From the NCBI GenBank assembly GCA_023548195.1, contig JAJHZJ010000496.1, positions 7,691,144-7,755,143 on the forward strand: 64,000 nt of DNA, given 5' to 3'. The position numbers and the translations under genes are program-made. Below the pieces are notes generated by a model. That model saw nothing but the letters and a program-made list of their open reading frames with translations. It did no database searches and was not told the DNA's origin. Shown one piece after another: positions 45,401-55,640 of the stretch (position 1 is its first letter; the number at the start of each line of letters is the position of its first letter). The stretch comes from Bettongia penicillata ogilbyi (lineage: Eukaryota; Chordata; Mammalia; Diprotodontia; Potoroidae).

Positions 45401-46094
45401 TAAAACCTTAATGACTTAAAAGTATATAGATATGTATATATGTATGTACATACACACACACACATTTTATATACTGTATATTGTGGGGATGGAGTGGACC
45501 ACACCAACTCCATCTTGTGACTCAATTCTGGATCCAGCTCAATTCAGTTATGGATCTAGTTCAATTTCTCTCTCTTGTGAGAATACATAGAATACAGCAT
45601 TCTATGAATGAATGCAGTACTTTGCATGCCTTGTAAGTCAGTACTATTATCATTAATATTGTCATCATTATTTTATTTCTCTCACTTCTGGTCTTCACAT
45701 AAATGTCCCCCTAATTACACTCCCTGTCCTCTTCCTAGATTTTATTACATGTATATATCCTCTTAATATGCAATACTACTTTGTTATCTAGCCCTTTCTT
45801 TTTAAATAAGAGATACCCTGGCTTAGACATATTCCACATAAGAATGCCATTTCATCAAACCTCAGAGGGTTTATTTTTGTCTCCTTGCATTAGTTATTGT
45901 TATTTTGTCTGATATCTATATTATTATTTTTCATATATACATACCTGAGACCAGAGAATTTATTGTTGGATCCCTTCTTGAATCTTATTCTCTATTAATA
46001 TCTTGGTGTCTCTACTAATACTGTCACCTAAATTACAGTCACTTGCCATGAGTTTTTTTTTCTTTTGTGCATGTGTATATGTAAGAGTATGTAT
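45401..46094. other. Unassigned sequence
   Basis: Nothing recognised apart from the CACACA patch at about 45,451-45,464. Confidence 0.45.
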
Positions 46095-46285
46095 GCGTGT
46101 TTGATGGATTCCTATGAAAGGTCTGGTGAAACCTATTGACTTTTCTCAGAATAATGTTTTTCAATGCATAAAATAAAATACATAGGTTTACAAGGTTCAG
46201 AAAAGAAATTGATGAAATTGAGATAGTTATAAAAATATTTTTTAATACACATTTATGGAACCTAAGTTAAGAATCTGCTCTATCA
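46095..46285 (+). mobile_element. MER58-like hAT fossil
   Basis: GGTCTGGTGAAACCTATTGA, TTCTCAGAATAATG, AAAATAAAATACATAGG and CTAAGTTAAGAATCTGCTC match the copy at 21,020-21,225. Confidence 0.7.
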
Positions 46286-46639
46286 CAATTCCCCTAGTGG
46301 TAAGGCAGTTTTCTTCCTCCCATTTCCCTTTCATGTAAGTCTTTTTGATTATATTTACAAAACTCCAGCTAAAAGATTTTTATTGACAGTTGTTATTTAG
46401 ACTCCGTCCTTTGGTAAGAGCACAGCATTCCCATATTTCTCTGTGTGTTATTCTAGAAATATAAGGTCTGTTCTCACTCTATTTTAGCTATTTTCCCCCA
46501 ACTCTGACTTCCTCTTTGAAGCCCTTGGCTTCAGCTGGGAGGGATGAGGCTGCTTTTGTGCTCCAAAAGTGTACTGTTTAAAAACAAAATGTCATTACTT
46601 CAGCAATAACCTTTGAGATTCTGTGACTTGCAGGATTAG

Positions 46640-46785
46640 AGTGGGAAAGCATCTAAGGACTAACTGCCTCATTTTACAGAGGAAACAGAAGCCCTATGAG
46701 AATCAAGCTCACCCAAGTGTCAGAGACTAGATTTGAACGTGGATCTTCTGATTGATTCCCAAACCAATAGAACAACACACTGCCT
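46640..46785 (-). repeat. MIR fossil
   Basis: CTGCCTCATTTTACAGAGGA, AAGCTCACCCAAGTGTCAGA and GATTTGAACGTGGATCTTCT: antisense MIR. Confidence 0.75.
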
Positions 46786-47048
46786 CTTCATTCCTTCTGG
46801 CAGTATCATCTGTGTTCATGTGCATCAGTCTTGGGAAGTTCTCCATCATACCCCAGAAACCTGGTCTTAGAAAACAATCCACTTCCGCACTGTTAATGTT
46901 GGGTAGACAAATGGCTGCCTCACTACCACTCCCTAGGGTTCATTTCTGACAACACCGATGAATTCCCTTCCTTATTTCTTGGAGTACAAGTACATGCTTT
47001 GTCTCAAAGGTCCAGTTTCCTCCTCTTCAGAAAGAGACTCATATCTGT

Positions 47049-47080
<32 letters not shown>

Positions 47081-47914
47081 CACGCATGCATGCACACCCC
47101 ATTTAAGCAATTCTTACCTTCTTCTAAAAAAATCATATTAACAGCAATATTTTTAAGAAATATAGTTTTTTTACCTGTATGTATATAGTATAAACTGACT
47201 TAAGCGGTATTAAGAGAAATGAAGCAAATTAATGAAAAACCTATAATTTCCAACAGTTTGGGCTATATCATAATTTGTTGTGATTGTAAATGCCTTTTAA
47301 CATATGGAAATTAACTACTAGCCTTAGAAATTGAAGAAATGTTGAAAGAGTACTTAACTGGGTCAGCCTTTGCCATTTTCTTGAATACATTTTTTTCTCC
47401 ATCTACCTCTCTTGTCACAGCTAAGAGCCTTGCATGAGGGGCAGAATCACAGAAGATGGCAGACTGACCCTCTGGGTTTGGACTGGGTAAAACCTGCTGC
47501 AGTGAAAATATACAAGAGAGGGAAGAATCAGACTGCTTTTCCCTTGGCAACTAACAGGTTATTACCTCCAAGGAAAAGGGGTGGGAGGTGGGGAAGAGTT
47601 TTGGCAGACTTCATGCATCATTTTTATTTGGTATACATTTGAAGCTGTTGTGTATACCTATAACTCTTTGTATAGTGCTGGATTTCTCAATCATTTGCTT
47701 GGGAGCCCCCGAATTATCTACTTTTTAAGGTGAGTGGTCAGCTCTCCAAGCAAGTAGTTTCTGAGACAAAAGTTCTGTTGGCCAATTAGTGACAATAAGT
47801 GTGCCCCTCTCTGTCTTTTCAGCCTCATTATTTGACTATCTCTAGTATCTGAGACAGTTGCTTCAGGGATATTAACAAGATTTCTCCTACTAGTCTAGGC
47901 ACATTCCTCTGTCA
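46786..47914. other. Unassigned sequence with a CA repeat
   Basis: A (CA)n/(GCATGCAT) microsatellite is at 47,057-47,094; nothing else recognised. Confidence 0.45.
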
Positions 47915-47931
47915 CTCATTCATTTATTTCT

Positions 47932-48094
47932 TTTTTTTAATATATAATTTATTTATTTTTCAGTTCTCAACATTCACTTCTTCAAGAACTTGAATTCAAT
48001 ATTTTCTCCCTATCTCTCCCCACCCCCACCTCAGGGCAGCATGTACTCCATCCACTCCTTCCTCCAGTATATCCTCTCTTCTATTACCCCTCTT
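47932..48094 (-). mobile_element. 5'-truncated ORF1-only/L1 LINE 3' end with 17-bp TSD
   Basis: Antisense copy of the terminal segment of the element at 51,878-54,698: T-rich start, CAGTTCTCAACATTCACTTC, CTTGAATTCAATATTTTCTC and CTATCTCTCCCCACCCCCAC correspond in order to the complement of 54,560-54,690. Flanks CTCATTCATTTATTTCT (47,915-47,931) and CTCATTCACTTATTTCT (48,095-48,111) differ at one position, which is a convincing target-site duplication. Confidence 0.85.
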
Positions 48095-48459
48095 CTCATT
48101 CACTTATTTCTAAGCTAGCACAAATTAAAAGGACATTTTGCAAGTAGAAACTCAATTGCTGGAATTCCCAGAGGACTAGGTATTGATCGAATCTAGGGCC
48201 AAATATTAAATCATACCCTTTAAGAATATTAGGCATAGTATCATTCCATCCAAAATCTTGGGACAATATGATGTTTTTCTTTTTAAAAAGCCATTTTCTT
48301 TCCATTTGTCCTTAAAGATAATAAAAATAAAAATATTTTCAACTTAAGCTCGATCGGTCACCAAACACTGACTTAAATACCAAGCATACCAGAATGTTTT
48401 TAAGAATTGATCAGGGAAAGCCAAGATAACTGGGGATCCAGCTAAACTCTCCCAACATT

Positions 48460-50495
48460 CTCCTCCAAACAACTTTAAAATCACACCTCACATTTTGCTG
48501 TGGCAGAGACAACAAAAGGTCAGAAGCCAAGACATTTATCTAGGCCAAGACAACTAAGGAGATCTTCAGGAGAGGTAGCTGCAGGTCTAGAGTGCAGCAG
48601 AGACATCAGCAGCTTTGGGAGCTTTCAACCCAGAGATGGTAAGGCAGTCAGACAACTGATTAGACAGAGATTAAATGGGATAAGGTACAGCTGGTGCTGA
48701 CTGGTGACTTTATTACCCATAAGCAGTTCTGGGTGACAGTCAAAAGTCACAAGGGAGCAGGGGCCCCTTGTTTCAAGGCTAAAATGAATGCAGAGAAGCA
48801 GGGGACCTGGTCACAGTCACAGGGCCAAGAAGAGCTGTAGTATGTGGGACTATATAGAGCACAGACTCAGAGAGTAGTAAATTCATTTCTCCTAGTATCA
48901 CATCAACTTGGAAGCACCAGAACTAGCTCAGAAAATAGCATCACAAAAGGCCTAAAGTTTTGGACAGTGCTTCTCCACTTTGAGGTAAGTGGAGTCCAAC
49001 TTTAACATGAAATTTGACATCAAGAAATAGGCTAGAGCAAGGAGTAAACAACAACAGCCAAAAAGAACACAACACCTTGACCATTCAAAGCTAGAACAAT
49101 GGCAGGAAAGACTAAGACATAAAGTCCACAATAATGTGAAAACAACTATAAGCAAAATCTCAAAGAAAAATGTTAATTGGACCCAAAGCCAGCATGAATT
49201 CTGAAAAGAGTTAAGGAAAAAGATAAGAGTAGTAGAGAAAAACTTGGGAAAAGAAATGGAAGTGAAACAAGAAAATGATGACAAGAGAATTACTGCCTTG
49301 ATAAAAGAGTCACACACACGGACACATAATACTGACAAAAAATACTAACTTTAAAAACAGAATTAGTCTAATGCTACAAGAGGCACAAGTCTCCTAAAGA
49401 AAAGAAATTCTTTAAAACAGAATTGTCCAAATAGAAAAAGAGGTACAAAAATTCACTGAAGATAACAACTCCTTAAAAAGCAGAATTGATCAAATAAAAA
49501 AAAAGAGGTACAAAAGTTCATTGCAGAAAATAATTCCTTAAAAATTACTTTTGGGCAAGGTGAAGTAAATGACTCCATAAGATTTCAAGGAACAATCAAT
49601 CAAGCTCAAAAAAGTGAAAAAAAAAATAGAAGAAAATGTGAAATATCTCATTGAAAAAACAATAGACCTCGAAAAGAGATGAAGGAAAGGCAATTTAAGA
49701 ATTATTTGACTACCCAAAAGCTCTGGTAAAAATAAAGAGCCTAGACATGATATTTCAAGAAATTGTCAGGGAAAACTGCCCTGAAATCTTAGATACATAG
49801 GGTAAAATAGAAATCAAAAGAATCAACCAATCACTTGCTGAAAGAAATTCCAAAATGAAAACTTCCAGGAATAATAGCTTTTATTTTCTATAACATAATA
49901 AATATTAATAATAATTAAATATATTAAATATAAATAATAATTTAAAATATATATTTTATTTTAGCCAAATTACAGAGCTCCCAAGCCAAGGAGAAAATAT
50001 TGTAAGCAGTCAGAAATAAATAGTTCAAATTTTGTGGAACTACTATCAGCTCCTATTCTAAAGGAAAGAATGGCTTAAAATATGATATCTCAGAAGGCAA
50101 AAGAGCTAGGATTACACTCAAGAATAATTTACTCAGCAAAGCTGAGTATAATCCTCCGGAGGAAAGGTGGAAATTTAATGAAACAGATGACTTTCTAGTA
50201 TTTCTAATAAAAAGACCAGACCTGAATAGAAAATGTAACATTGAAACACAAGACTCAAGAGAAACATAAAAAGGTAAATATGAAAAAGCAATCATAAGGG
50301 ACTCAGTGGAAATAAACTGTATATATTAGAAAAATGCAACCTGTAGTCTCTGAGAACTTTATCATTCTTAGGGCAGTTAGAATGTACCTACAGAGAAATA
50401 GAGCATGGTTATGAGTCAATTTCATTGAGATGACCTCCAAAATAAATAGGGGTGAGAAAGAGAGATGCACCGGGAGAAGAGAGGAAAAGAATTTC
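48460..50495 (+). pseudogene. Decayed ORF1-only (HAL1-like) or L1 element: 5' UTR, ORF1 and post-ORF1 region
   Basis: Starts with a decayed 5' UTR (about 48,460-49,030). ORF1 remains recognisable from about 49,030 to 50,270 despite many stops: a coiled-coil segment with repeated 'AGAATTG(A/T)(C/T)CAAAT...' modules (49,350-49,560), the RRM-like region, and the C-terminal block (ACTCAGCAAAGCTGAGTATA at about 50,131). After ORF1 the sequence AGGGACTCAGTGG, then GAGAAAGAGAGATGCACCGG, matches the 3' region of the intact element at 53,690 and 53,920, not the start of an ORF2. Confidence 0.75.
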
Positions 50496-50514
50496 TTTAA
50501 TTATTAGTTATTTA

Positions 50515-51345
50515 GATTATTTTGATATGCTTATTACTCTGAAGTTCTACCTCACACCCTACAAACTGGCAAAAAAATAAGGAAAATATTTGTTTCAGGG
50601 GCTGTGGGAAAACAGACACATTAATGAATTGTTGGTAGAGTTGTGAATTGGTCTAGTGATTCTCAAAAAGAATTTGAAATTATGTCCCAAAAGTTATTAA
50701 ATTGTGCATATCTCTGACACAGGGATAATGCTACAAGACCTATATCCCCAAAGAAATCAAAGAAAGAGAAAAAGGACCCATATGTACAAAGCTATTTATA
50801 GCAACTTCTTTTGTATTGATAACAAATCAGCAACTAAGGAGGTGCCATCAATTGAAGAATGACTGAACACATTATAGTATATGAATTTAATGGAGCATCT
50901 TTGTGCAATAAGAAATGTCAAAAAATGGAATGGCTAGAGAGAAACTTGGAAAGATTTCTATGAACTGTTGTAAATTGAAATGAGCAGCATCATGAGAAGA
51001 ATTTATTCAATAGCAACAATATCGTAAAGATAAACAATGCTGAATAACTTCAAAATTCTGATTAATGCAATGAACAACCCTAATTCCAGAGGACTCATGA
51101 GGAAGTATGTGACCCACCTCCTATCAGACAGCTGATGTGCTCAGGATGCAGAAGAAGGCATATGTTTTTACATGGCTGACATGTTGCTTATTTCTTACCA
51201 GAGTTTCATTGCTCTTCTGAAAAGAATAAAATAAATAAATAAATGAACATTTATTTATTTTTAATGATGATGCTGTTAGAGGAGAGAGAGGTGGAAAGTG
51301 AGAATAAATGCTTGTTAATTAAAAAAAAAAAAGAAAAAGTTCATT
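50515..51345 (+). mobile_element. L1 LINE 3' end, sense
   Basis: CCTCACACCCTACAAACTGG, GCTATTTATAGCAACTTCTT, ATGGAGCATCTTTGTGCAAT, GGTGGAAAGTGAGAATAAAT and GCTTGTTAATTA plus an A-run (51,321-51,341) are the ORF2 end and 3' UTR of a marsupial L1. Whether it is a separate insertion or the remainder of the element starting at 48.5 kb is not settled. No ORF2 frame survives. Confidence 0.7.
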
Positions 51346-51394
51346 ATATCAAGAAAGGGATAGATAGGCTTCACAAGAGTGCTAATGGGGTCCA

Positions 51395-51395
<1 letters not shown>

Positions 51396-51435
<40 letters not shown>
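51396..51435. repeat. (CA)20 microsatellite
   Basis: Uninterrupted 40-bp CA run. Confidence 0.95.
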
Positions 51436-51436
<1 letters not shown>

Positions 51437-51474
51437 TAAAAATCCTTGATGTAGTTGAATAATATCTTGATATT

Positions 51475-51595
51475 TGAAATGAAGAAATTAAGGACTAGGG
51501 AAAAGTTGTCCAAGGCTACACAGGTAGAAAGCCAGCATTTAAACCTAAGCCCAATGATTCCAAATTCAACTCCCTTTTCAATATATTACATTACT
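51475..51595 (-). repeat. MIR fossil
   Basis: GAAATGAAGAAATTAAGGAC, GTCCAAGGCTACACAGGTAG and CATTTAAACCTAAGCCCAAT: antisense MIR. Confidence 0.65.
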
Positions 51596-51861
51596 TTTTC
51601 TTGGGAGCTCATGACCTCGTGACTGAAGCAGACCCATGGGATGGAGAAACAGCCAGCTTTATAAACAAGCTTACTGAGGCTTCTTCAATATGGATACAAT
51701 TCCAATTCCTGGATGAAAAGCAAGGTAGGTAGAGAAGTGGAGAGACACTTCCTTATCCAAGCTAGATTTTCTAGAGAAACAGTTCAGATCAAGTGAGAGG
51801 TACAGAGACCAGAGACAAAAGGTTGTCTTTTTATCAAATCCGTTGCTCAATATACTTTTCT

Positions 51862-51877
51862 CCCAAATATTCCTTAC
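51862..51877 (+). repeat. Target-site duplication, left copy
   Basis: CCCAAATATTCCTTAC, identical over all 16 bases to 54,699-54,714. It marks the 5' junction of the ORF1-only LINE. Confidence 0.95.
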
Positions 51878-52549
51878 TGGGGGGGTGGAGCCAAGATGGC
51901 GGAGTAGAAAGACTCACATATGCTAGCTCCGAACCCACAGCCCATATATTTCCTGCAAGAAGAACTCCCCACAAATTCTGGAGCACTGAAAGGTGCACAG
52001 AAACACAGTGGAAAAGATTTCCATTCCAGAGAGCACTGGAGAGCCATCCCCAGGGGTCTGTCATGTCCCAGAAAGCAGAGCCCACCCCTGAGCTGCCCTG
52101 GCCATGCGGCCCCAGAGGAGCAGATCCGAGCTGGCTTCAGGGACGGAATCTCCAGCGGCCATGAAGGTCCCTCCACCCACAGATGCTACAGGTCAGTGAG
52201 AGAGACTTCTGGGCTGGCCGAGAGGGGAGCAGGGTGTCTCCGTGACTTGGGCCCCTCGGAAGGCAGCGGCAGAGGCAACGACAGAGGCAGTGGCAGAGGC
52301 AGCAGCGGCAGTCCAGGACTCCCCGAGCAGACAGGAGCTCCATTACCTAAGGTCTCTGCATAAAGCCCCTGAGGGAACTGAGCCTGGGAGACGGCCCTGC
52401 CCCCACCCAAGCACCAGAACTTAAGCTCACATTGAATAGCAGCCCCTCCCACCGAGGAAAGCCCATTTGAATCTCAGACCCCAAGCACTAGCTGGGCAGA
52501 TCTAAACAGGTGGACAGGAATCTCAGAAGTCAAGTAACTGGCTGGGAAA
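51878..52549 (+). promoter_or_regulatory. 5' UTR / internal promoter region of the ORF1-only LINE
   Basis: Begins with a G7 run and CCAAGATGGCGGAGTAG. AAGATGGCGG (51,893-51,902) matches a YY1 site. In human L1 a YY1 site near the 5' end directs the start of transcription (established); the same role here is inference. The region is much more GC-rich than its surroundings and contains hexamer-like GGCAG(A/C) repeats at about 52,260-52,315. Long frames on both strands inside it are by-products of this composition. Confidence 0.65.
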
Positions 52550-53651
52550 ATGCCCAGAAAAGGGAAGAAAAATAAGACTATAGAGAGCTACTTTGAGGGG
52601 GTAGAGATGTTCCCACCTTTCAATTCTGATGACAAGGAACTATTCTTACCATCAGGGAAAGACATGGAGGTCAGGGCCTCTGTATCGCAGACATTCCAGG
52701 TAGATGTCCGGTGGGCTCAGGCCATGGAAGAACTCAAAAAGCATTTTGAAAATCAAGTTAGACAGGTGGAGGAAAAACTGGGAAGAGAAATGAGAAAGAT
52801 GCAAGAAAAGCATGAAAAACTGGTCAATATCTTGGTAAAGGAGACCCAAAAAAAATGATGAAGAAAATAATACCTTGCAAAATAGGCTCACTCAATTAGC
52901 AAAAGAGGTTCAAAAAGCCAATGAGGAGAAGAATGCTTTCAAAAGCAGAATTAGCCAAATGGAAAAAGAGGTTCAAAAGCTCACTGAAGAAAATAGTTCT
53001 CTCAAAATTAGAATGCAACAGATGGAGGCTAATGACTTTCTGAGAAACCAAGAAATCACCAAACAAAACCAAAAGAATGAAAAAATGGAAGAGAATGTGA
53101 AATATCTCATGGGAAAAACAACTGACCTGGAAAATAGATCCAGGAGAGACAATTTAAAAATTATGGGACTACCTGAAAGTCATGATCAAGAAAAGAGCTT
53201 AGACATTATCTTCCATGAAATTATCAAGGAAGACTGCCCTGATATTCTACAACCAGAGGGCAAAATAAGTATTGAAAGAATCCATCGATCACCACCTGAA
53301 AGAGATCCAAAAAGAGAAACTCCTTGTAACTTTGTGGCCAAATTCCAGAATTCCCAGGTCAAGGAGAAAATATTGCAAGCAGCTAGAAAGAAACAATTCC
53401 AGTATTGTGGAAATAAAATCAGGATAACTCAAGATCTAGCAGCTTCTACATTAAGGGATCAAAGGGCATGGAATAGGATATTCCAGAAGTCAAAGGAACT
53501 AGGAGTCAAACCAAGAATCACCTACCCAGCAAAACTGAGTGTAATACTTCAGGGGAAACTATGGTCTTTCAATGAAAAAGAGGACTTTCAAGCATTCTTG
53601 ATGAAAAGACCACAGCTGAAAAGAAAATTTGACTTTCCCATACAAGAATGA
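52550..53651 (+). pseudogene. LINE ORF1 protein (L1 ORF1p-like), one frameshift
   Basis: RNA-binding, trimer-forming chaperone of the L1 type. ATG at 52,550 (context GGGAAAATGC). The first 102 codons (MPRKGKKNKTIESYF start) end at TGA 52,856 because of one extra A in an A8 run (52,848-52,855). The same protein continues in the next frame from about 52,854 to the TGA at 53,649-53,651; without the extra base it would be about 366 residues, near the usual ORF1p size. Seen in order: basic N-terminus; long coiled coil with 21-residue modules (52,880-53,035); RRM with RRDNLKIMGL at 53,142-53,171 and an ERIHRS block at about 53,273; and a C-terminal domain with RITYPAKLS at 53,514-53,540. The homopolymer site means an assembly error cannot be excluded. 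Confidence 0.88.
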
Positions 53652-54698
53652 GAAGAAGCATGAAAAAGTAAACAGCAAAGAGAAGTCATAAGGGACTTAC
53701 CAAAAGTGAACTGTTTACATTCCTACATGGAAAGACAATATTTGTAACTCTTAAAACTTTTCAGTATCTGGGTAGTTGGTGAGACCACACACACATACAC
53801 ACACACATGTACATGCATGCACGCACACACATACACACATGTACGTACATACAGAGACAGACAGCACAGAGTGAATTGAATAGGATGAGACCATATCTTA
53901 AAAGAAATTAAGGTAAATTGTGAGAGAGAAATGCAGTGGGAGGAAAGAGGGAGAAATGGAATGGGGTAAATTATATCTCATTCAAGAGGCAAGCAGGAGA
54001 CTTTTTAGTGGAGGGAAAAAGAGGAGAACTGAGAAAAAAACAAGAAGTTTACCCTCATCACATTCGACTAAAGGAAGGAGTAAAATGCACACTCATTTTG
54101 GTATGAAAACCTATCTTACAATACAGGAAAGTGGGGAAGAAGGAGATAAGCAGGGTGGGGGGGATGATGGAAGGGGGGGGCAATGGAAGGAGAGAGCAAT
54201 TTGAAGTCAACATTCGGGGAGGGACAGGATCAAAAGACAGAATAGAAACAATGGGGGGCAGGATAGGATGGAGGGCAATACAGTTAGTCTTACACAACAC
54301 GACTACTATGGAAGTCATTTGCAAAACTACACAGATAGGGCCTATATTGAATTGCCTGCCTTCCCAAAGGGAATGGGTGGGGAGGGAGGGACGGGGAGAA
54401 TTTGGAACTCAAAGTTTTAGGAACAACTGTTGAGTATTGTTCTTGCTACTAGGAAATAAGAAATACAGTTAATGGGGAATAGAAAGTCATCTGGCCCTAC
54501 AGGACAAAAGAGAAGATGGGGACAAGAGAAGGGAGGGATGATAGAAGAGAGGGCAGATTGGTGAGAGGGAAAATTAGATTGCTCAGTGTATTGGGGTGGG
54601 GGGCGATAAAAGGGGAGAAAATTTGGAACCCAAAATTTTGTGAAAATGGATGTAAAAAGTTAAATACATAAATTTTTATTAAAAAAAACAAAAAAAAA
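53652..54698 (+). other. 3' UTR of the ORF1-only LINE with G-rich polypurine tracts
   Basis: Contains a CA/GCATGC microsatellite (53,786-53,860), then a long A/G-rich stretch. G-quadruplex-type motifs are at 54,153-54,180, 54,375-54,396 and 54,593-54,616. The phrase 'GGGGAGAA..TTTGGAAC' occurs twice (about 54,393 and 54,615), suggesting an internal partial duplication. No reverse-transcriptase motif in any frame. Confidence 0.75.
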
Positions 54699-54714
54699 CC
54701 CAAATATTCCTTAC
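54699..54714 (+). repeat. Target-site duplication, right copy
   Basis: Identical to 51,862-51,877; directly follows the A-rich tail. Confidence 0.95.
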
Positions 54715-55249
54715 CCTAGGTCTTCTTCATCTCATAAGCTACTTACTGAGAAGAGCACTTTGCAAATTCCCTAACTCTTCCTGAGAGTTTTTACACATTT
54801 AAATTAAGAAGATAAATCTAAGCAGGCTTTCCCCAGCTCTTTTGCTGGCTGTGACACTCACCATGTCTTAGTAAAAGCAATGCAAGATTTTGCTAGGAGC
54901 TGTCCAAAAAGCAGACTAGTAAAACAGGGCAGTCTGTGAATTGGGGAGCCTTCTTGCCCCAGAGTGAGGCAGGTAATGCTTGACTCTAGTTATGGTCTGA
55001 GCCATTTTCAAAGAATTTACATGTAGTAAAACAAACTTCATTTGATTTAATAGCCTTGGCCCTGTTTTTCAGAAGACCAAGCAAAGAAACCTAGAACATG
55101 CACAGAGACAAATGACTGGTGGAAATGTTTCATGTTATGGACCATCAAGAAATCCATCAGAAAAGCAATAACCCAGGAAACTTTCCAAAAGTAAAAGGCT
55201 TTTTGCAGGAAGAAGGATAGCAACTTTTATTATAGTACTTTAAATTTTG
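54715..55249. other. Unassigned sequence
   Basis: Nothing recognised. This is the direct continuation of the pre-insertion sequence at 51,861. Confidence 0.45.
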
Positions 55250-55460
55250 CAGAAATTCACATTCTTTTTTTGACTCACCCAAAAATCCTGTGAAGTAGGT
55301 ACTATAGGCATTGTTATCTGCCATGGATAACTGAGGACACTGGACTTCAGAGAAGCTAAGTGGCTGCTCTCATAGTCATACAGTCAATAAGAATTACAGG
55401 CTAGATATGAATTCAGGTGTTCTTGGCTTCATGTCTAATACTCTGGTCCTTATATCAAGT
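55250..55460 (-). repeat. MIR fossil
   Basis: CCTGTGAAGTAGGTACTATA, GAGAAGCTAAGTGGCTGCTC and TATGAATTCAGGTGTTCTTG: antisense MIR. Confidence 0.65.
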
Positions 55461-55537
55461 TGCCTTTTTTCCTTCCAGAACACTTGGTTGTGAAATTTTG
55501 CAATGGTACTATACCAAAAAGCAGGTCAATGAAAATG

Positions 55538-55640
55538 TGGAAAGAGGAGGAAGGAGGAAGAAGATGAAAAGGAGAAGAAAAAAGGATGAAAGGAGAGAAG
55601 GAAATAAAAGTAGAGATAGAAAGGGGAAAAGAACAAGAAT
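55538..55640 (+). repeat. Polypurine (A/G) tract
   Basis: Over 100 bases nearly all A or G (GGAGGAAGGAGGAAGAAGAT type). It produces a Lys/Arg/Glu-rich spurious frame. Confidence 0.85.

Larger units (their letters stand above)
51878..54698 (+). mobile_element. Full-length ORF1-only (HAL1-like) LINE
   Basis: 2,821 bp between perfect 16-bp target-site duplications. Order: 5' UTR (51,878-52,549), ORF1 (52,550-53,651, one frameshift), a 3' UTR of about 1.05 kb with CA-repeat and G-rich polypurine tracts, an ATTAAA signal at 54,678, and an A8-C-A9 tail. There is no endonuclease or reverse-transcriptase ORF. Elements with L1 ORF1 but no ORF2 are known in mammals as HAL1 ('half-L1'); this fits that description. 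Such an element would need L1 ORF2p in trans (inference). The perfect duplication and the near-intact ORF1 suggest a fairly recent insertion. Confidence 0.88.

Noticed and set aside
48460..51345. Calling 48.5-51.3 kb one full-length L1
   Set aside because: No ORF2 body is visible and the sequence after ORF1 follows the ORF1-only element up to about 50,495; the L1 3' end after 50,515 may be a separate insertion. Left as two features.
51793..52452. Long overlapping open frames on both strands in the LINE 5' UTR, up to 147 codons
   Set aside because: They lie in GC-rich, low-stop 5' UTR sequence of a mobile element, overlap on both strands, and show no domain. They are composition by-products.
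52848..52860. Programmed ribosomal frameshift at the A8 run
   Set aside because: The move needed is +1 (or -2), not the common -1, and there is no stimulatory structure or shifty-stop context. One inserted A is the simpler explanation.
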